Origin: a bacterium
GTDB lineage: Bacteria > NPL-UPA2 > JAUVJM01
Length of the DNA stretch: 64,000 nucleotides
Direction: 5' to 3'
NCBI GenBank assembly: GCA_030606215.1
Contig: JAUWGW010000002.1
Location: 61,325-125,324 of the forward strand
Each line of letters starts with the position of its first letter. The first letter of the stretch is position 1. A program made the position numbers and the translations under genes. Below the pieces are notes generated by a model. It ran no database searches, was not told the origin of the DNA, and was given only the letters and a program-made list of their open reading frames with translations. This document shows, piece after piece, positions 55,391 to 63,490 of this stretch.

Positions 55391-55457
55391 TCTATCTTAA
55401 TTGTACATTTCTGTGCAAACTTATAACCTATCTTATTGTACATTTTTGTACACATTT
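55391..55457. repeat. Tandem duplication of the nrdG 3' end
   Basis: Two adjacent units of about 30-35 bp: TCTATCTTAATTGTACATTT and so on (from 55391), and CTATCTTATTGTACATTTTT and so on (from 55428). Read on the minus strand, the second encodes the last residues of NrdG (CVQKCTIR) and the first would encode a near copy beyond the stop. It fills the entire gap to the LOG-family gene. Confidence 0.6.
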
Positions 55458-56174
55458 AGCCATTATACCTTGAAATTTCCTGAATTCCTCATCAGAGTAT
55501 AGGAACGACCCTTGCGGTTGTCCAGAGTGGACCAACTTGCTGGTGAGGTGGGGACGAGTCCCACCCCTGCGCTCCGGAGTGTTTTTCCCGGGACTAACAT
55601 ATTTCTGCAATACACATAACTTTGCACCTTTTATCAATTCTCCAATTTTTGATATATCGTTTTCATCAAGCTCGCTTTTGACAATAGTTGTTCGGAATTC
55701 ATAGTCTATATTTGAATTCATTATCAACTCAATAGTCTTTTTAATTCTTTCGGGTTCAATGGTGAAGTCGGTAATTTCTTGATATTTTTCAAGCGGCGCC
55801 TTTACGTCCATTGCAATATAATCTACAGATTTGGAACTAATCACATTTTCCATTATCTCAGGATTGCTCCCATTGGTATCTAATTTAACCAGGAAACCAA
55901 GTTTTTTAATTTTCAGAATGAAATCAAGTAAATCTGCCTGTAATGTTGGCTCCCCTCCTGTTATTGTTACAGCGTCAAGTTTACCTCTGCGTCTGGTGAG
56001 AAATGAGAAAATCTCTTCTTCAGGAATTGGTTTGTTGAAAAGTTCTGGATATACAAGTTCTGGATTATGGCAGTAGGAACATCTGAAGTTACATCCGAGA
56101 GTGAAAACAATAGCGCATATCTTCCCCGGGTAATCTATAAGTGAGCATTTTTGGAAACCACCAATGCGCATCAC
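55428..56174 (-). CDS. nrdG: Anaerobic ribonucleoside-triphosphate reductase activating protein
   Basis: 248 residues, radical-SAM enzyme that makes the glycyl radical on NrdD. The cluster motif CNFRCSYC follows IDYPGKICAIVFTLG; then ITGGEPTLQ, LDTNGSNPEIM and YIAMDVKAPLEKY. This is the longer AFP/PflA-like subclass. Near the C-terminus, residues about 197-220 (NTPERRGGTRPHLTSKLVHS and following) look unlike the family and are encoded by a palindromic DNA segment (55512-55585), yet the frame continues to SFLYSDEEFRKFQG. Start overlaps the nrdD stop by 4 nt. Confidence 0.9.
   Translation of the reverse strand: MMRIGGFQKCSLIDYPGKICAIVFTLGCNFRCSYCHNPELVYPELFNKPIPEEEIFSFLTRRRGKLDAVTITGGEPTLQADLLDFILKIKKLGFLVKLDTNGSNPEIMENVISSKSVDYIAMDVKAPLEKYQEITDFTIEPERIKKTIELIMNSNIDYEFRTTIVKSELDENDISKIGELIKGAKLCVLQKYVSPGKNTPERRGGTRPHLTSKLVHSGQPQGSFLYSDEEFRKFQGIMAKCVQKCTIR
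55512..55585. repeat. Palindromic segment inserted in frame within nrdG
   Basis: Two imperfect hairpins in series: GTTGTCCA-GAG-TGGACCAAC (55517-55536) and GGTGGG-GACGAGT-CCCACC (55547-55565), followed by GCGCTCCGGAG. The segment is about 74 bp and is C/G-rich against an A/T-rich gene. It encodes a Pro/Arg/Gly/Ser-rich stretch that does not look like radical-SAM activase sequence. It resembles a mobile palindromic repeat tolerated as a surface loop. Confidence 0.5.
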
Positions 56175-58243
56175 ACCTTAAATGTCTTCCTCAGGCGGAA
56201 TTCTTCCTTTTTCCCTCTATTCCACTGACTGACAGGGCGAAGATAACCAACTATCCTTGAGTAGATTTCACATTGTGAATTGCATTTAGGGCAACTCGCG
56301 AGTTCCCCTGCGAGATAACCATGGTTTGGGCAAATGCTGAAAGTGGGTGTGAAGGTAAAGTAGGGTAAGCGATAATTCTCACATATCTTGCGAACCATAT
56401 TCTTGACGACATTCCCATCTTCAATATGTTCGCCTATGAAGAGATGGATGACAGTTCCCCCTGTATATTTTGTCTGAATCTCATCCTGCAAATCCAGAAC
56501 TTCAAAAATATCATCTGTAAGATTCACACGCAGTTGAGTCGAGTTTGTATAAAAAGGTTCTCCGTTGTCGTTTGCGCACAGTATCGCAGGGAATTTCTCC
56601 TTATCTTTCTTTGCCAGTCTGTAGGAGGTTCCTTCTGCAGGGGTAGCTTCAAGATTATAGTTATTGCCTGTTTCATTCTGGAATTCTATCAATTTATCTC
56701 GCATGAAATCCAGGACTTTTAAGGTGAATGTTTGTCCTTTCTCACTTGCAATATCTTTTTGAAACAGGTTGAGGCACGCTTCATTCATTCCGAGAAGCCC
56801 GATGGTTGAGAAGTGATTCTTCCAGTATTCGCCGAGATGCTGTTTTATATTCCTTAAATAGAATTTTGCATATGGATAGAGATTTTCCCCGGTAAATCTT
56901 TCAAGGATCTTTCTCTTGATTTCCAGACTGTCCCTGGCTAAAAGCATAAGTTTTTCAATACGATTGATAAATTCCTCTTCATTTTTTGAAAGATACCCCA
57001 GTCTCGGCATATTTATTGTCACAACTCCGATTGAACCTGTTAACGGGTTTGCGCCGAAGAGTCCGCCGCCTCTTTTCTCCAGAGTTGTCGTATCCAGGCG
57101 AAGTCTGCAACACATTGAGCGGGCATCTTCCGGGTTCATATCGGAATTTATAAAATTGCTGAAATAAGGGATCCCGTATTTACCTGTTACCTGCCACAGA
57201 AGCTGGTGATTCCCGTTTTCCCAATCAAAATTTTTTGTAATATTATAGGTCGGGATGGGAAAAGTGAATACCCTTCCTTTTGCGTCCCCTTCAAGCATTA
57301 CCTCAAGGAATGCTTTATTAAACAGGTCAACTTCCTTCTGGAAATCTCTATATATTTCCTTCTGAGGTTTGCCTCCGACTATAACTGGTTGATTTGCGAA
57401 GATTCCCGGAACAGTCAAATCCATGGTGATATTTGTAAATGGAGTTTGGAACCCTACCCTTGTTGGTACATTAATATTGAAAATAAATTCTTGTAATGCC
57501 TGTTTCACTTCTTTATAGTTTAGTCCATCATATCTTATAAGTGGAGCGAGAAGGGTGTCAAAGTTTGAAAATGCCTGAGCTCCTGCTGCCTCACCCTGTA
57601 ATGTATAGAAGAAATTTACTACTTGTCCGAGGGCACTGCGCAGATGCCTTGCTGGTTTACTTTCTACCTTCCCCGGCACTCCTCTAAATCCTTCCACAAG
57701 CAGGTCAAATAAGTCCCACCCAACACAATAAACAGAAAGGATATTGAGGTCATGGATATGAAAATCACCGCTCATGTGAGTTTCTCTTATTTCAGCGGGA
57801 TAAATTTTGTTTAACCAGTAGATTTTGCTAATCTCAGAGGATATGTAGTTATTCAACCCTTGCAGAGAAAAAGCCATGTTGCTATTTTCATTAACCTGCC
57901 AGTCTGTTTTTTCCAGATACTGGTCAACTATATCAACTTCGGCTTTTGCGGCAATTGCCCTTATACGGGCATGTTGTTCTCTGTAGATGATGTAGGCTTT
58001 TGCGGTTTTCCGGTATGGGGAAGATATTAAGACTTCTTCAACAATATCTTGAATTTCTTCAACTGTTGGTGAGTCTTTTGTAATTGCCTGCTGGGCTAAA
58101 TTCAAAACTCTTATGGTTAGTTTCCTTGCAGTTTCTTCCTCAAACTCACCACTTGCCAACCCCGCTTTCTTTATTGCATTAACAATCTTCTCTGAATTGA
58201 AATCTACAACCCTGCCATCCCTTTTCTTAGTTTTTTGGAACAT
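56171..58243 (-). CDS. nrdD: Anaerobic ribonucleoside-triphosphate reductase
   Basis: 690 residues from ATG 58243 (MFQKTKKRDGRVVDFNSEKI), with AGGAGAAAC upstream; the frame starts 48 nt earlier without a site. An N-terminal ATP-cone (about residues 1-95) regulates activity; the catalytic barrel includes NINVPTRVGFQTPFTNITMD and MCCRLRLD; the C-terminus has a zinc site (CPNHGYLAG...CPKCNSQC) and the glycyl-radical loop RIVGYLRPVSQWNRGKKEEF. It makes deoxynucleotides without oxygen. In an operon with nrdG, which activates it. Confidence 0.96.
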   Translation of the reverse strand: MFQKTKKRDGRVVDFNSEKIVNAIKKAGLASGEFEEETARKLTIRVLNLAQQAITKDSPTVEEIQDIVEEVLISSPYRKTAKAYIIYREQHARIRAIAAKAEVDIVDQYLEKTDWQVNENSNMAFSLQGLNNYISSEISKIYWLNKIYPAEIRETHMSGDFHIHDLNILSVYCVGWDLFDLLVEGFRGVPGKVESKPARHLRSALGQVVNFFYTLQGEAAGAQAFSNFDTLLAPLIRYDGLNYKEVKQALQEFIFNINVPTRVGFQTPFTNITMDLTVPGIFANQPVIVGGKPQKEIYRDFQKEVDLFNKAFLEVMLEGDAKGRVFTFPIPTYNITKNFDWENGNHQLLWQVTGKYGIPYFSNFINSDMNPEDARSMCCRLRLDTTTLEKRGGGLFGANPLTGSIGVVTINMPRLGYLSKNEEEFINRIEKLMLLARDSLEIKRKILERFTGENLYPYAKFYLRNIKQHLGEYWKNHFSTIGLLGMNEACLNLFQKDIASEKGQTFTLKVLDFMRDKLIEFQNETGNNYNLEATPAEGTSYRLAKKDKEKFPAILCANDNGEPFYTNSTQLRVNLTDDIFEVLDLQDEIQTKYTGGTVIHLFIGEHIEDGNVVKNMVRKICENYRLPYFTFTPTFSICPNHGYLAGELASCPKCNSQCEIYSRIVGYLRPVSQWNRGKKEEFRLRKTFKV

Positions 58244-58324
58244 ATTGTTTCTCCTAATAGACTGCCTTGCTATGCTTGGCAGAGGGTTCAAAGTTTCGAG
58301 GTTTCGCGGCTACACCTATGTTTG

Positions 58325-58398
58325 TGGAGCGGGCGATGAGAATCGAACTCACATGTGCAGCTTGGAAGGCTGCCGTTCTACCATTGAATTACGCCCGC
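58325..58398 (-). tRNA. tRNA-Gly (TCC)
   Basis: Read on the minus strand: acceptor GCGGGCG/CGCCCGC, anticodon stem GCAGC/GCTGC with loop CTTCCAA (anticodon TCC), T-arm GAG TTCGATT CTC, and discriminator T before CCA. 74 nt. Third in a Thr-Tyr-Gly cluster, lying 80 nt upstream of nrdD on the same strand. Confidence 0.95.
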
Positions 58399-58439
58399 CT
58401 GACCGTTTAGCCATTTCTATAAATGGCTAAACAGCTGCT

Positions 58440-58524
58440 TGGTGGGGAGAGGAGGATTCGAACCTCCGAAGCATTCCGCACTTGATTTACAGTCAAGCCT
58501 CGTTGGCCGCTTGAGTATCTCCCC
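58440..58524 (-). tRNA. tRNA-Tyr (GTA)
   Basis: Class II tRNA of 85 nt with a long variable arm. Acceptor GGGGAGA/TCTCCCC, anticodon stem CTTGA/TCAAG with loop CTGTAAA (anticodon GTA), T-arm GGAGG TTCGAAT CCTCC, and encoded CCA. Second in the cluster. Confidence 0.95.
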
Positions 58525-58526
58525 GT

Positions 58527-58602
58527 TGGAGCTGGCGGAGGGATTCGAACCCCCGACCTGAGGTTTACAAAACCCCTGCTCTGCCAACTGAGCTACGCCA
58601 GC
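58527..58602 (-). tRNA. tRNA-Thr (TGT)
   Basis: 76 nt with encoded CCA. Acceptor GCTGGCG/CGCCAGC, D-arm GCTC/GAGC, anticodon loop TTTGTAA (anticodon TGT), T-arm GGGGG TTCGAAT CCCTC, discriminator T. First in the cluster, separated from tRNA-Tyr by 2 nt, so the three are processed from one transcript. Confidence 0.95.
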
Positions 58603-58640
58603 AACTACTATAGTAATTCTATTGTTTTTCTGAACCCCGG

Positions 58641-60056
58641 TCAATGCTTTTCCATCCTGTCGGTGTTTTTCTCTTCTATTTCCTTTACCTTTTCATCTGT
58701 CAGGATATACGGAGTGAGGAAAATCAGCAAGTCAATTTTCACCTTTACAGGGCTGTGCTTTCTAAAAAGCAGTCCGATAAGAGGAATGTCACCAAGGATA
58801 GGAACTTTTGAGACTGTTTTCTTTTTACTATCTGTTATTAAACCTGCAATAACGATTGTTTCTCCATTTTTCACTCTGACCTGCGTATCGGCGCGCCTTT
58901 CAGAAAGATGTGGTTTTTCCTTGTTCCCCGAGGGACCATATAACCAATCTATGATTTCATTTACTTTAGGTGAAACAGTCATAACAATATCCCCATCGCT
59001 GACATGTGGAGTAACCTTAAGAGTTATTCCAATATCCTGTTCGTCGTATCCTGTGATTTCCCACTTGTCTCTATCTTCGTTGTAGCTATACTTTGGGATA
59101 GGGACAACTTCGCCAACATGTATGTTTGCCTCCTGGTTATCAAGTGTTGTGATTTTAGGGGAGGAGAGAAGATTGACATCAGTAGTTGATTCAATTAGCT
59201 TGAGAACAGCACTGAAATCAGTAAACGATAATGTTCCGAAGGCGAAATCATCGGTGTCGGGATATGGGAAACCACCTCTTGCAGGGAAATCTGCATCAGA
59301 CGGTTTCGTTCTCGGGAAATGTTTACTATCCCGCCCCGTATATTTTTTATTAAATGGAAATGTGGTTGGTCTGCTTGCTCCTGTTGCTTTAGCTTGCAGA
59401 TTCCAGTCAATTCCTATATCTGCCTCCCTTTCCAGAGACACTTCCATAATTCTTGCCCGAATCATTATCTGCGGTGCTGGTATATCAAGCTGACTTACTA
59501 TTTCTTCTATTTTTTTTAAGTTTGATGGGATATCAGTAATTATAAGTACATTTGACCTGTCCTTTGTCTTCTCACTTCCAACACCTTTAGTTCTTCTCAT
59601 GGTCTCAATTATTCCGTATTGAGTAGTCACACCACTTAGAGAGTTCTTAATATCCTCGGCGTCCACATGCTTTAGAGTAAAAATTTTGGTAACTCTTTCT
59701 ACTCCCGGCTGGCCGAGTTTTATTATCCTGATGATGTTACCTTCTCTTACATAGTCATACCCATTTGTTCTCAATATGGATGTGAGCGCATCGTCCAGCT
59801 TAACTTCTGTAAAACTTACAGTCACACGACCGGTTATGTCTCCTCCTGCAATAATATTCAGCCCGTATTCTTCAGAAAGTATCCGAAGCACATCACTGAT
59901 TTCAGCTTCATTAAAATCTACTGTCAGCAGCTGCCCCTCAACATTTTCTTCACCTATCTGGCAGGAACATTCCTGCGCTATAGTCAGTAGAGCGAAGATA
60001 CACAGGAATCTCAGCCATTTACTAATCAATGACGTAGTTCGGTGGATATTTACCAT
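58641..60056 (-). CDS. pilQ: Type IV pilus secretin (PilQ-like)
   Basis: 471 residues, short for PilQ because AMIN domains are absent. A signal peptide (WLRFLCIFALLTIAQECSC) is followed by an STN/N0 domain (LLTVDFNEAEISDVLRILSE), an N1/NolW domain (KIFTLKHVDAEDIKNSLS, SNVLIITDIPSNLKKIEEIV), and the C-terminal secretin barrel (INLLSSPKITTLDNQEANI-like region, VGEVVPIPKYS, GITLKVTPHVS, KNGETIVIAGLI, VPILGDIPLIGLLFRK). It forms the outer-membrane channel for the pilus. Last gene of the pil operon, 3 nt after pilP. Confidence 0.9.
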   Translation of the reverse strand: MVNIHRTTSLISKWLRFLCIFALLTIAQECSCQIGEENVEGQLLTVDFNEAEISDVLRILSEEYGLNIIAGGDITGRVTVSFTEVKLDDALTSILRTNGYDYVREGNIIRIIKLGQPGVERVTKIFTLKHVDAEDIKNSLSGVTTQYGIIETMRRTKGVGSEKTKDRSNVLIITDIPSNLKKIEEIVSQLDIPAPQIMIRARIMEVSLEREADIGIDWNLQAKATGASRPTTFPFNKKYTGRDSKHFPRTKPSDADFPARGGFPYPDTDDFAFGTLSFTDFSAVLKLIESTTDVNLLSSPKITTLDNQEANIHVGEVVPIPKYSYNEDRDKWEITGYDEQDIGITLKVTPHVSDGDIVMTVSPKVNEIIDWLYGPSGNKEKPHLSERRADTQVRVKNGETIVIAGLITDSKKKTVSKVPILGDIPLIGLLFRKHSPVKVKIDLLIFLTPYILTDEKVKEIEEKNTDRMEKH

Positions 60057-60059
60057 TTT

Positions 60060-60503
60060 CTATCTCCTTAAATATAACACATATTTTTTCTTGCCATCTG
60101 ATAATACCACAGCATCCTTTTCAATAATGATAACCTTTTTCCCTTCAACTATATCACCAATTCGGACTATTTTTCTATTCACAATTGCGGATGGATTCTC
60201 TCCCCGCAAGACAATCCCTGTAATGACTATTCCTGTATCTTCCTCCACTTCAATAAGTGATTCCTCTAAAACCTCCACTTCTTCAGATGGTTCCAGAGGA
60301 GAAGCGAACGGGTCACGCTCGCTATGGGATGGTTCCTTCTGAATGTCTGCAATAGTGGGTTTCTCGGTAAGCCGGGCTGAAATAACTTCAGTCTCAGAAG
60401 ATTTGATGCCAACATTCACTTTCCAGGACAAGTACCATATACCGCCGATGACGATTACAGCTACGGCTATGATACACTTTACTCGCCTACTGAGGTAATA
60501 CAT
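60060..60503 (-). CDS. pilP: PilP-like pilus assembly protein
   Basis: 147 residues. N-terminal membrane helix (CIIAVAVIVIGGIWYLSW) instead of the usual lipoprotein signal, a linker with RDPFASPLEPSEEVEVLEE (the DPF motif), and a C-terminal small beta domain (GIVLRGENPSAIVNRKIVRI, GDIVEGKKVIIIEKDAVVL), as in PilP/GspC HR domains. It links the PilMNO inner-membrane platform to the secretin. Overlaps pilO by 17 nt. Confidence 0.78.
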   Translation of the reverse strand: MYYLSRRVKCIIAVAVIVIGGIWYLSWKVNVGIKSSETEVISARLTEKPTIADIQKEPSHSERDPFASPLEPSEEVEVLEESLIEVEEDTGIVITGIVLRGENPSAIVNRKIVRIGDIVEGKKVIIIEKDAVVLSDGKKKYVLYLRR

Positions 60504-60999
60504 ATGTTTTTACCAGGAGTTCCACCCTTAGCTTGTGGGGTGCTGTTTCATCCCTCATAATTTCCAGATTGCCTATTCGCAAGAGTTTTGGGAACGTGCC
60601 AATTTTACCGAGATAACTTAGTATTTTCCCATATTCTGCGCTGAGCTCTATTTCTACGGGGACTTGCTCGTAGAACTCTTTTCTCACACGAATTCTCTGG
60701 CTAACTGAACTCAATGTTAGAGCAGTTTCTTCAGCGGATTCTGTAAGAAAAGCCAGAACATCGTTAATCTCACTCTCAACAGCAAGTTTTTCTTCAAGTT
60801 CCCCTGCTTTGCCCATATCATCATCACCCTTTTTCGTGAGTATTTGAGCTTCCTCTAACTCTGACGATATTTTTGTGAGTTCGCTTTTCAACGCAAGTAT
60901 TCTCTTTATTTCCGGTCGATATATAAACTTAAGAAGCATTCCCAGAATAATAACTACTACAATACTTAGAAGTATTTGCTCCCTTTTTGCTTCTGTCAC
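60487..60999 (-). CDS. pilO: PilO-like pilus assembly protein
   Basis: 170 residues. A short cytoplasmic N-terminus, one membrane helix (ILLSIVVVIILGMLLKFIY), a coiled coil (LKSELTKISSELEEAQILTK), and a ferredoxin-like periplasmic domain (VPVEIELSAEYGKILSYLGK, LLRIGNLEIMRDE), the PilO pattern. It lies 4 nt after the PilM-PilN gene and pairs with its PilN part. Sequence conservation is low, so context carries part of the call. Confidence 0.78.
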   Translation of the reverse strand: MTEAKREQILLSIVVVIILGMLLKFIYRPEIKRILALKSELTKISSELEEAQILTKKGDDDMGKAGELEEKLAVESEINDVLAFLTESAEETALTLSSVSQRIRVRKEFYEQVPVEIELSAEYGKILSYLGKIGTFPKLLRIGNLEIMRDETAPHKLRVELLVKTYVLPQ

Positions 61000-61003
61000 T
61001 ATT

Positions 61004-62620
61004 TCAATCCTCTCTTATAACACAATCAATTTCGAAAACTACTATTTCTCTCCTGGTGGTTTGCCTCTGCTTGATGCTGCCTAATTTAGCCTTCTTGATA
61101 AGTTTTGAACTTTCCAGCTTCCCTAAAAACTGTGTTACTCCAACATTTGAAAGCGCTCTTCCTCTTATTTTGAGATTGTCCTCTTCATTAAACCTGAGTT
61201 CTGTAATCCAGGCGTCTTCCGGGATTAGATTCCTGAGTTCCTGAAGTACTTTTAGACATGGAGAACGCTGCCTGTCAATAAGTTCTGTTAGGGCAGTTGT
61301 TCTCTTGGCTTTCTGCACGATGGGTCTTGAATTTAAAAGCTGTGTTCTCTTATTCTGTAATTGTTTTCTCAAACAAGTCTCCGTTCCCAAAAGTGCACTG
61401 TAGATGAAAACCAATCCCAGAACAGTTATAGCGAAAGTGCCTTTTATGTGAAATCTTAACTTCTTCTTAGCTTCAATCCTGGGAGAGAGGAGATTTATTC
61501 CCCCAGTCTTACTGAAAGCCGCTCCTGCTGCGGTAATAAATTGTGGATCCAGTTGTTTAATGGTTTTCACCGGCAACTGCATTTTCTCTCCTAAATAACC
61601 ATCCAGCCCTGTGAGTTTACCAGCTCCACCACTCATCAATATCCTATTCACATACCCTCCACCTGCTGTAGTGAAATAGTTCAGAGAGCGTTCCAATTCC
61701 CGTTGGAGGTGTTCAAGGACAGGTCTGATCATAGGAAATTCAGTTGCTCCTGGTGAAAATAAATCTTTCTCCTTCTTAAAACGTTCTGCTTCCTCAGTGG
61801 ACAGGGACAAATTGTCTGCAAGAGCTTTTGTGAGATTATTCCCTCCAATCTGCACCTGGCGTGCAAAAAGAAGAGATTTCCCTCTTACAATTGCAATATT
61901 TGTCTCCTTTGCCCCTATATCAACAAGTGCAGTTGTATCATCACTATACTCAGTCTCCAACAGGCAGTTGAGGAGTGAAAATGGCACTACGTCAATCTTT
62001 AAAGGTTGGATGCCGCTGTACCGAAGGCAGGAAAGTAATCTCAAGAGATATTCTCTTTCCATGCCGGCTATTAGCAGCTCTTTTTTATTCACACCTCTCT
62101 CAGTAGTTTCTCTCAAGATAACAAAATCCATAGCTGCATCGTTTACATCAATTGGAAGGAATCTTTTCATCTCCAATCTGATTGTTTTCTTTAATTCTTC
62201 TTCCCCCATCTGCGGCAGTTTAATCTGGCGGAGGAATATAGAAGAACCGGAGATAGTGCAATTAGCTTTTCTTACCCTTATTTTATGCTTATTCAGAATT
62301 TTTCGTATTGCGCCGGCGATAGCTCTGAACCGCCTATCTTCAGAAAGACCGGGAGTCAATTCAGTCATCGCAGTATTCAAAACGCTGCCTCTTGAAAACC
62401 AGACTACTTTTATAGAATTTTCTCCAAGGTCTATCCCGATAGCTTTTTTCGCTTTTTTGTATTCAATGTGAACTGATGTTTTAATTGATGCTGTTTTAGT
62501 AGAGGTCCTTTTAAGAAGAGAGGGGACGTCTTCTTCTTTCTTCCTTAAGTGTTTTTCGGGCATCTCCCCAAGTATGGAAGAAACGTCCTTACTGAGGCCT
62601 GACTTCTTTCTCACGGGCAA
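61004..62620 (-). CDS. PilM-PilN fusion protein
   Basis: 538 residues. After a 58-residue basic extension, an actin-like PilM domain spans about 59-375: KAIGIDLGENSIKVVWFSRG, QIKLPQMGEEELKKTIRLEM, ALVDIGAKETNIAIVRGKSL, ILMSGGAGKLTGLDGYLGEK. A PilN domain follows: LRFHIKGTFAITVLGLVFIY as membrane helix, coiled coil, and a ferredoxin-like end with NLIPEDAWITELRFNEEDNLKIRG. The two are normally separate, adjacent genes whose products bind through the PilN N-terminal peptide. The first 32 nt overlap parA. Confidence 0.85.
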   Translation of the reverse strand: MPVRKKSGLSKDVSSILGEMPEKHLRKKEEDVPSLLKRTSTKTASIKTSVHIEYKKAKKAIGIDLGENSIKVVWFSRGSVLNTAMTELTPGLSEDRRFRAIAGAIRKILNKHKIRVRKANCTISGSSIFLRQIKLPQMGEEELKKTIRLEMKRFLPIDVNDAAMDFVILRETTERGVNKKELLIAGMEREYLLRLLSCLRYSGIQPLKIDVVPFSLLNCLLETEYSDDTTALVDIGAKETNIAIVRGKSLLFARQVQIGGNNLTKALADNLSLSTEEAERFKKEKDLFSPGATEFPMIRPVLEHLQRELERSLNYFTTAGGGYVNRILMSGGAGKLTGLDGYLGEKMQLPVKTIKQLDPQFITAAGAAFSKTGGINLLSPRIEAKKKLRFHIKGTFAITVLGLVFIYSALLGTETCLRKQLQNKRTQLLNSRPIVQKAKRTTALTELIDRQRSPCLKVLQELRNLIPEDAWITELRFNEEDNLKIRGRALSNVGVTQFLGKLESSKLIKKAKLGSIKQRQTTRREIVVFEIDCVIRED

Positions 62621-62966
62621 TTACCTCTTCAGTTAGACTTTGATAATCTCCGGAGCCGATAGCCCTGGCATCGTAGAGAATTATAGGTTTCCCGGCACTT
62701 GGAGCTTCAGCTAATTTTATATTATTATTTATGACTGTATCAAACACTTTATCACGAAAGTGAGCTCTTATACCATTTAGAACATCTTTACAGAGATTTG
62801 TTCTTCTGTCAAAAAGCGTTGGGAGGATTCCAAGAATTGTCAGCTTGTAGTTAAGTCTTTTTTTTATTATATCTATGGTTTTAAGCAATTGTTTCATTCC
62901 CTCAAGAGGAAAATACTGCGTATGCACCGGTATAAGCAGCTCATCAGCCGCTGTCAAAGCATTTAT
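62589..62966 (-). pseudogene. ParA/MinD-type ATPase, N-terminal half missing
   Basis: About 125 codons of the ParA C-terminal half: NALTAADELLIPVHTQYFPL, EGMKQLLKTIDIIKKRLN, LGILPTLFDRRTNLCKDVL, FDTVINNNIKLAEAPSAGKP. The family's Walker A and switch motifs, about 125 residues, are absent: a stop lies just beyond 62966, at a junction with the repeat region. An IS110-type insertion or rearrangement probably removed or displaced the 5' half, which may lie beyond the window. ATG 62957 could still start a useless peptide. Next to the pil operon. Confidence 0.8.
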
Positions 62967-62976
62967 CTATGTCGGT

Positions 62977-63490
62977 GTTGCTATTGCAACACCATTTGTA
63001 ATAGGAGAATGAATTGAACTTATTACATTTTAATAACCTTTCTTTTCTGGTAGATGTTCCTTATAGGTTGTCTTCATCTATTCGCGGTCTAATGCCGCCT
63101 GAGAACGAGTGCACGGCGGCCGGGCTTTATTCACATTACCGCGGTCTGAGGCATTTTCGCCTGCTGCCGCAAAACGAATTCAAAGTCACCGGCCCACCGT
63201 TTTTACCTACCAGAAACCTCGCTGAGGTATGTATGAGACCTATGGCAGATATACCTGCAGTTGCCATTATAGTACCATATGCAATGGGAGAATCAAACAA
63301 ATTTTCCTCCCATCTTAACTATCTCTCTGCCACAGTACACAACCCTCATAAGCTACCTTCATCTATTTGCAATTCGATGCTATTTGATAATGAGTGCATG
63401 GTGCCCGGGTTTTCTTCACGCTACCGTGGTCTTGACTACTTGCCGCAAAAAGAACCCAAAATCACCGGAGCACCATTCTTACTTACAAGG
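62977..63490. repeat. Two degenerate direct repeat units beside an IS110-family transposase
   Basis: Unit A (62977-63213) and unit B (63260-63490) share colinear blocks: GTTGC-ATT-ACCAT-TG-AAT-GGAGAAT, a CTTCATCTATT block, GAGTGCA-GG, GGGCTTTATTCAC versus GGGTTTTCTTCAC, TACCG-GGTCT, TGCCGCAAAA, and CACCG-CACC-TT-TTAC-TAC. Spacing between units is about 280 bp. No protein is encoded consistently in either. The stretch lies downstream of the transposase stop and reaches the truncated parA, so it is probably the non-coding end of one or two IS copies. Confidence 0.65.

Noticed and set aside
55428-56174. Possible frameshift in nrdG at the odd C-terminal segment
   Set aside because: The frame on both sides is the same and the following sequence is family-like, so an in-frame insertion explains it better.
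61797-62471. 224-codon plus-strand frame opposite the PilM-PilN gene
   Set aside because: Antisense to conserved PilM motifs; composition is typical of a shadow frame.
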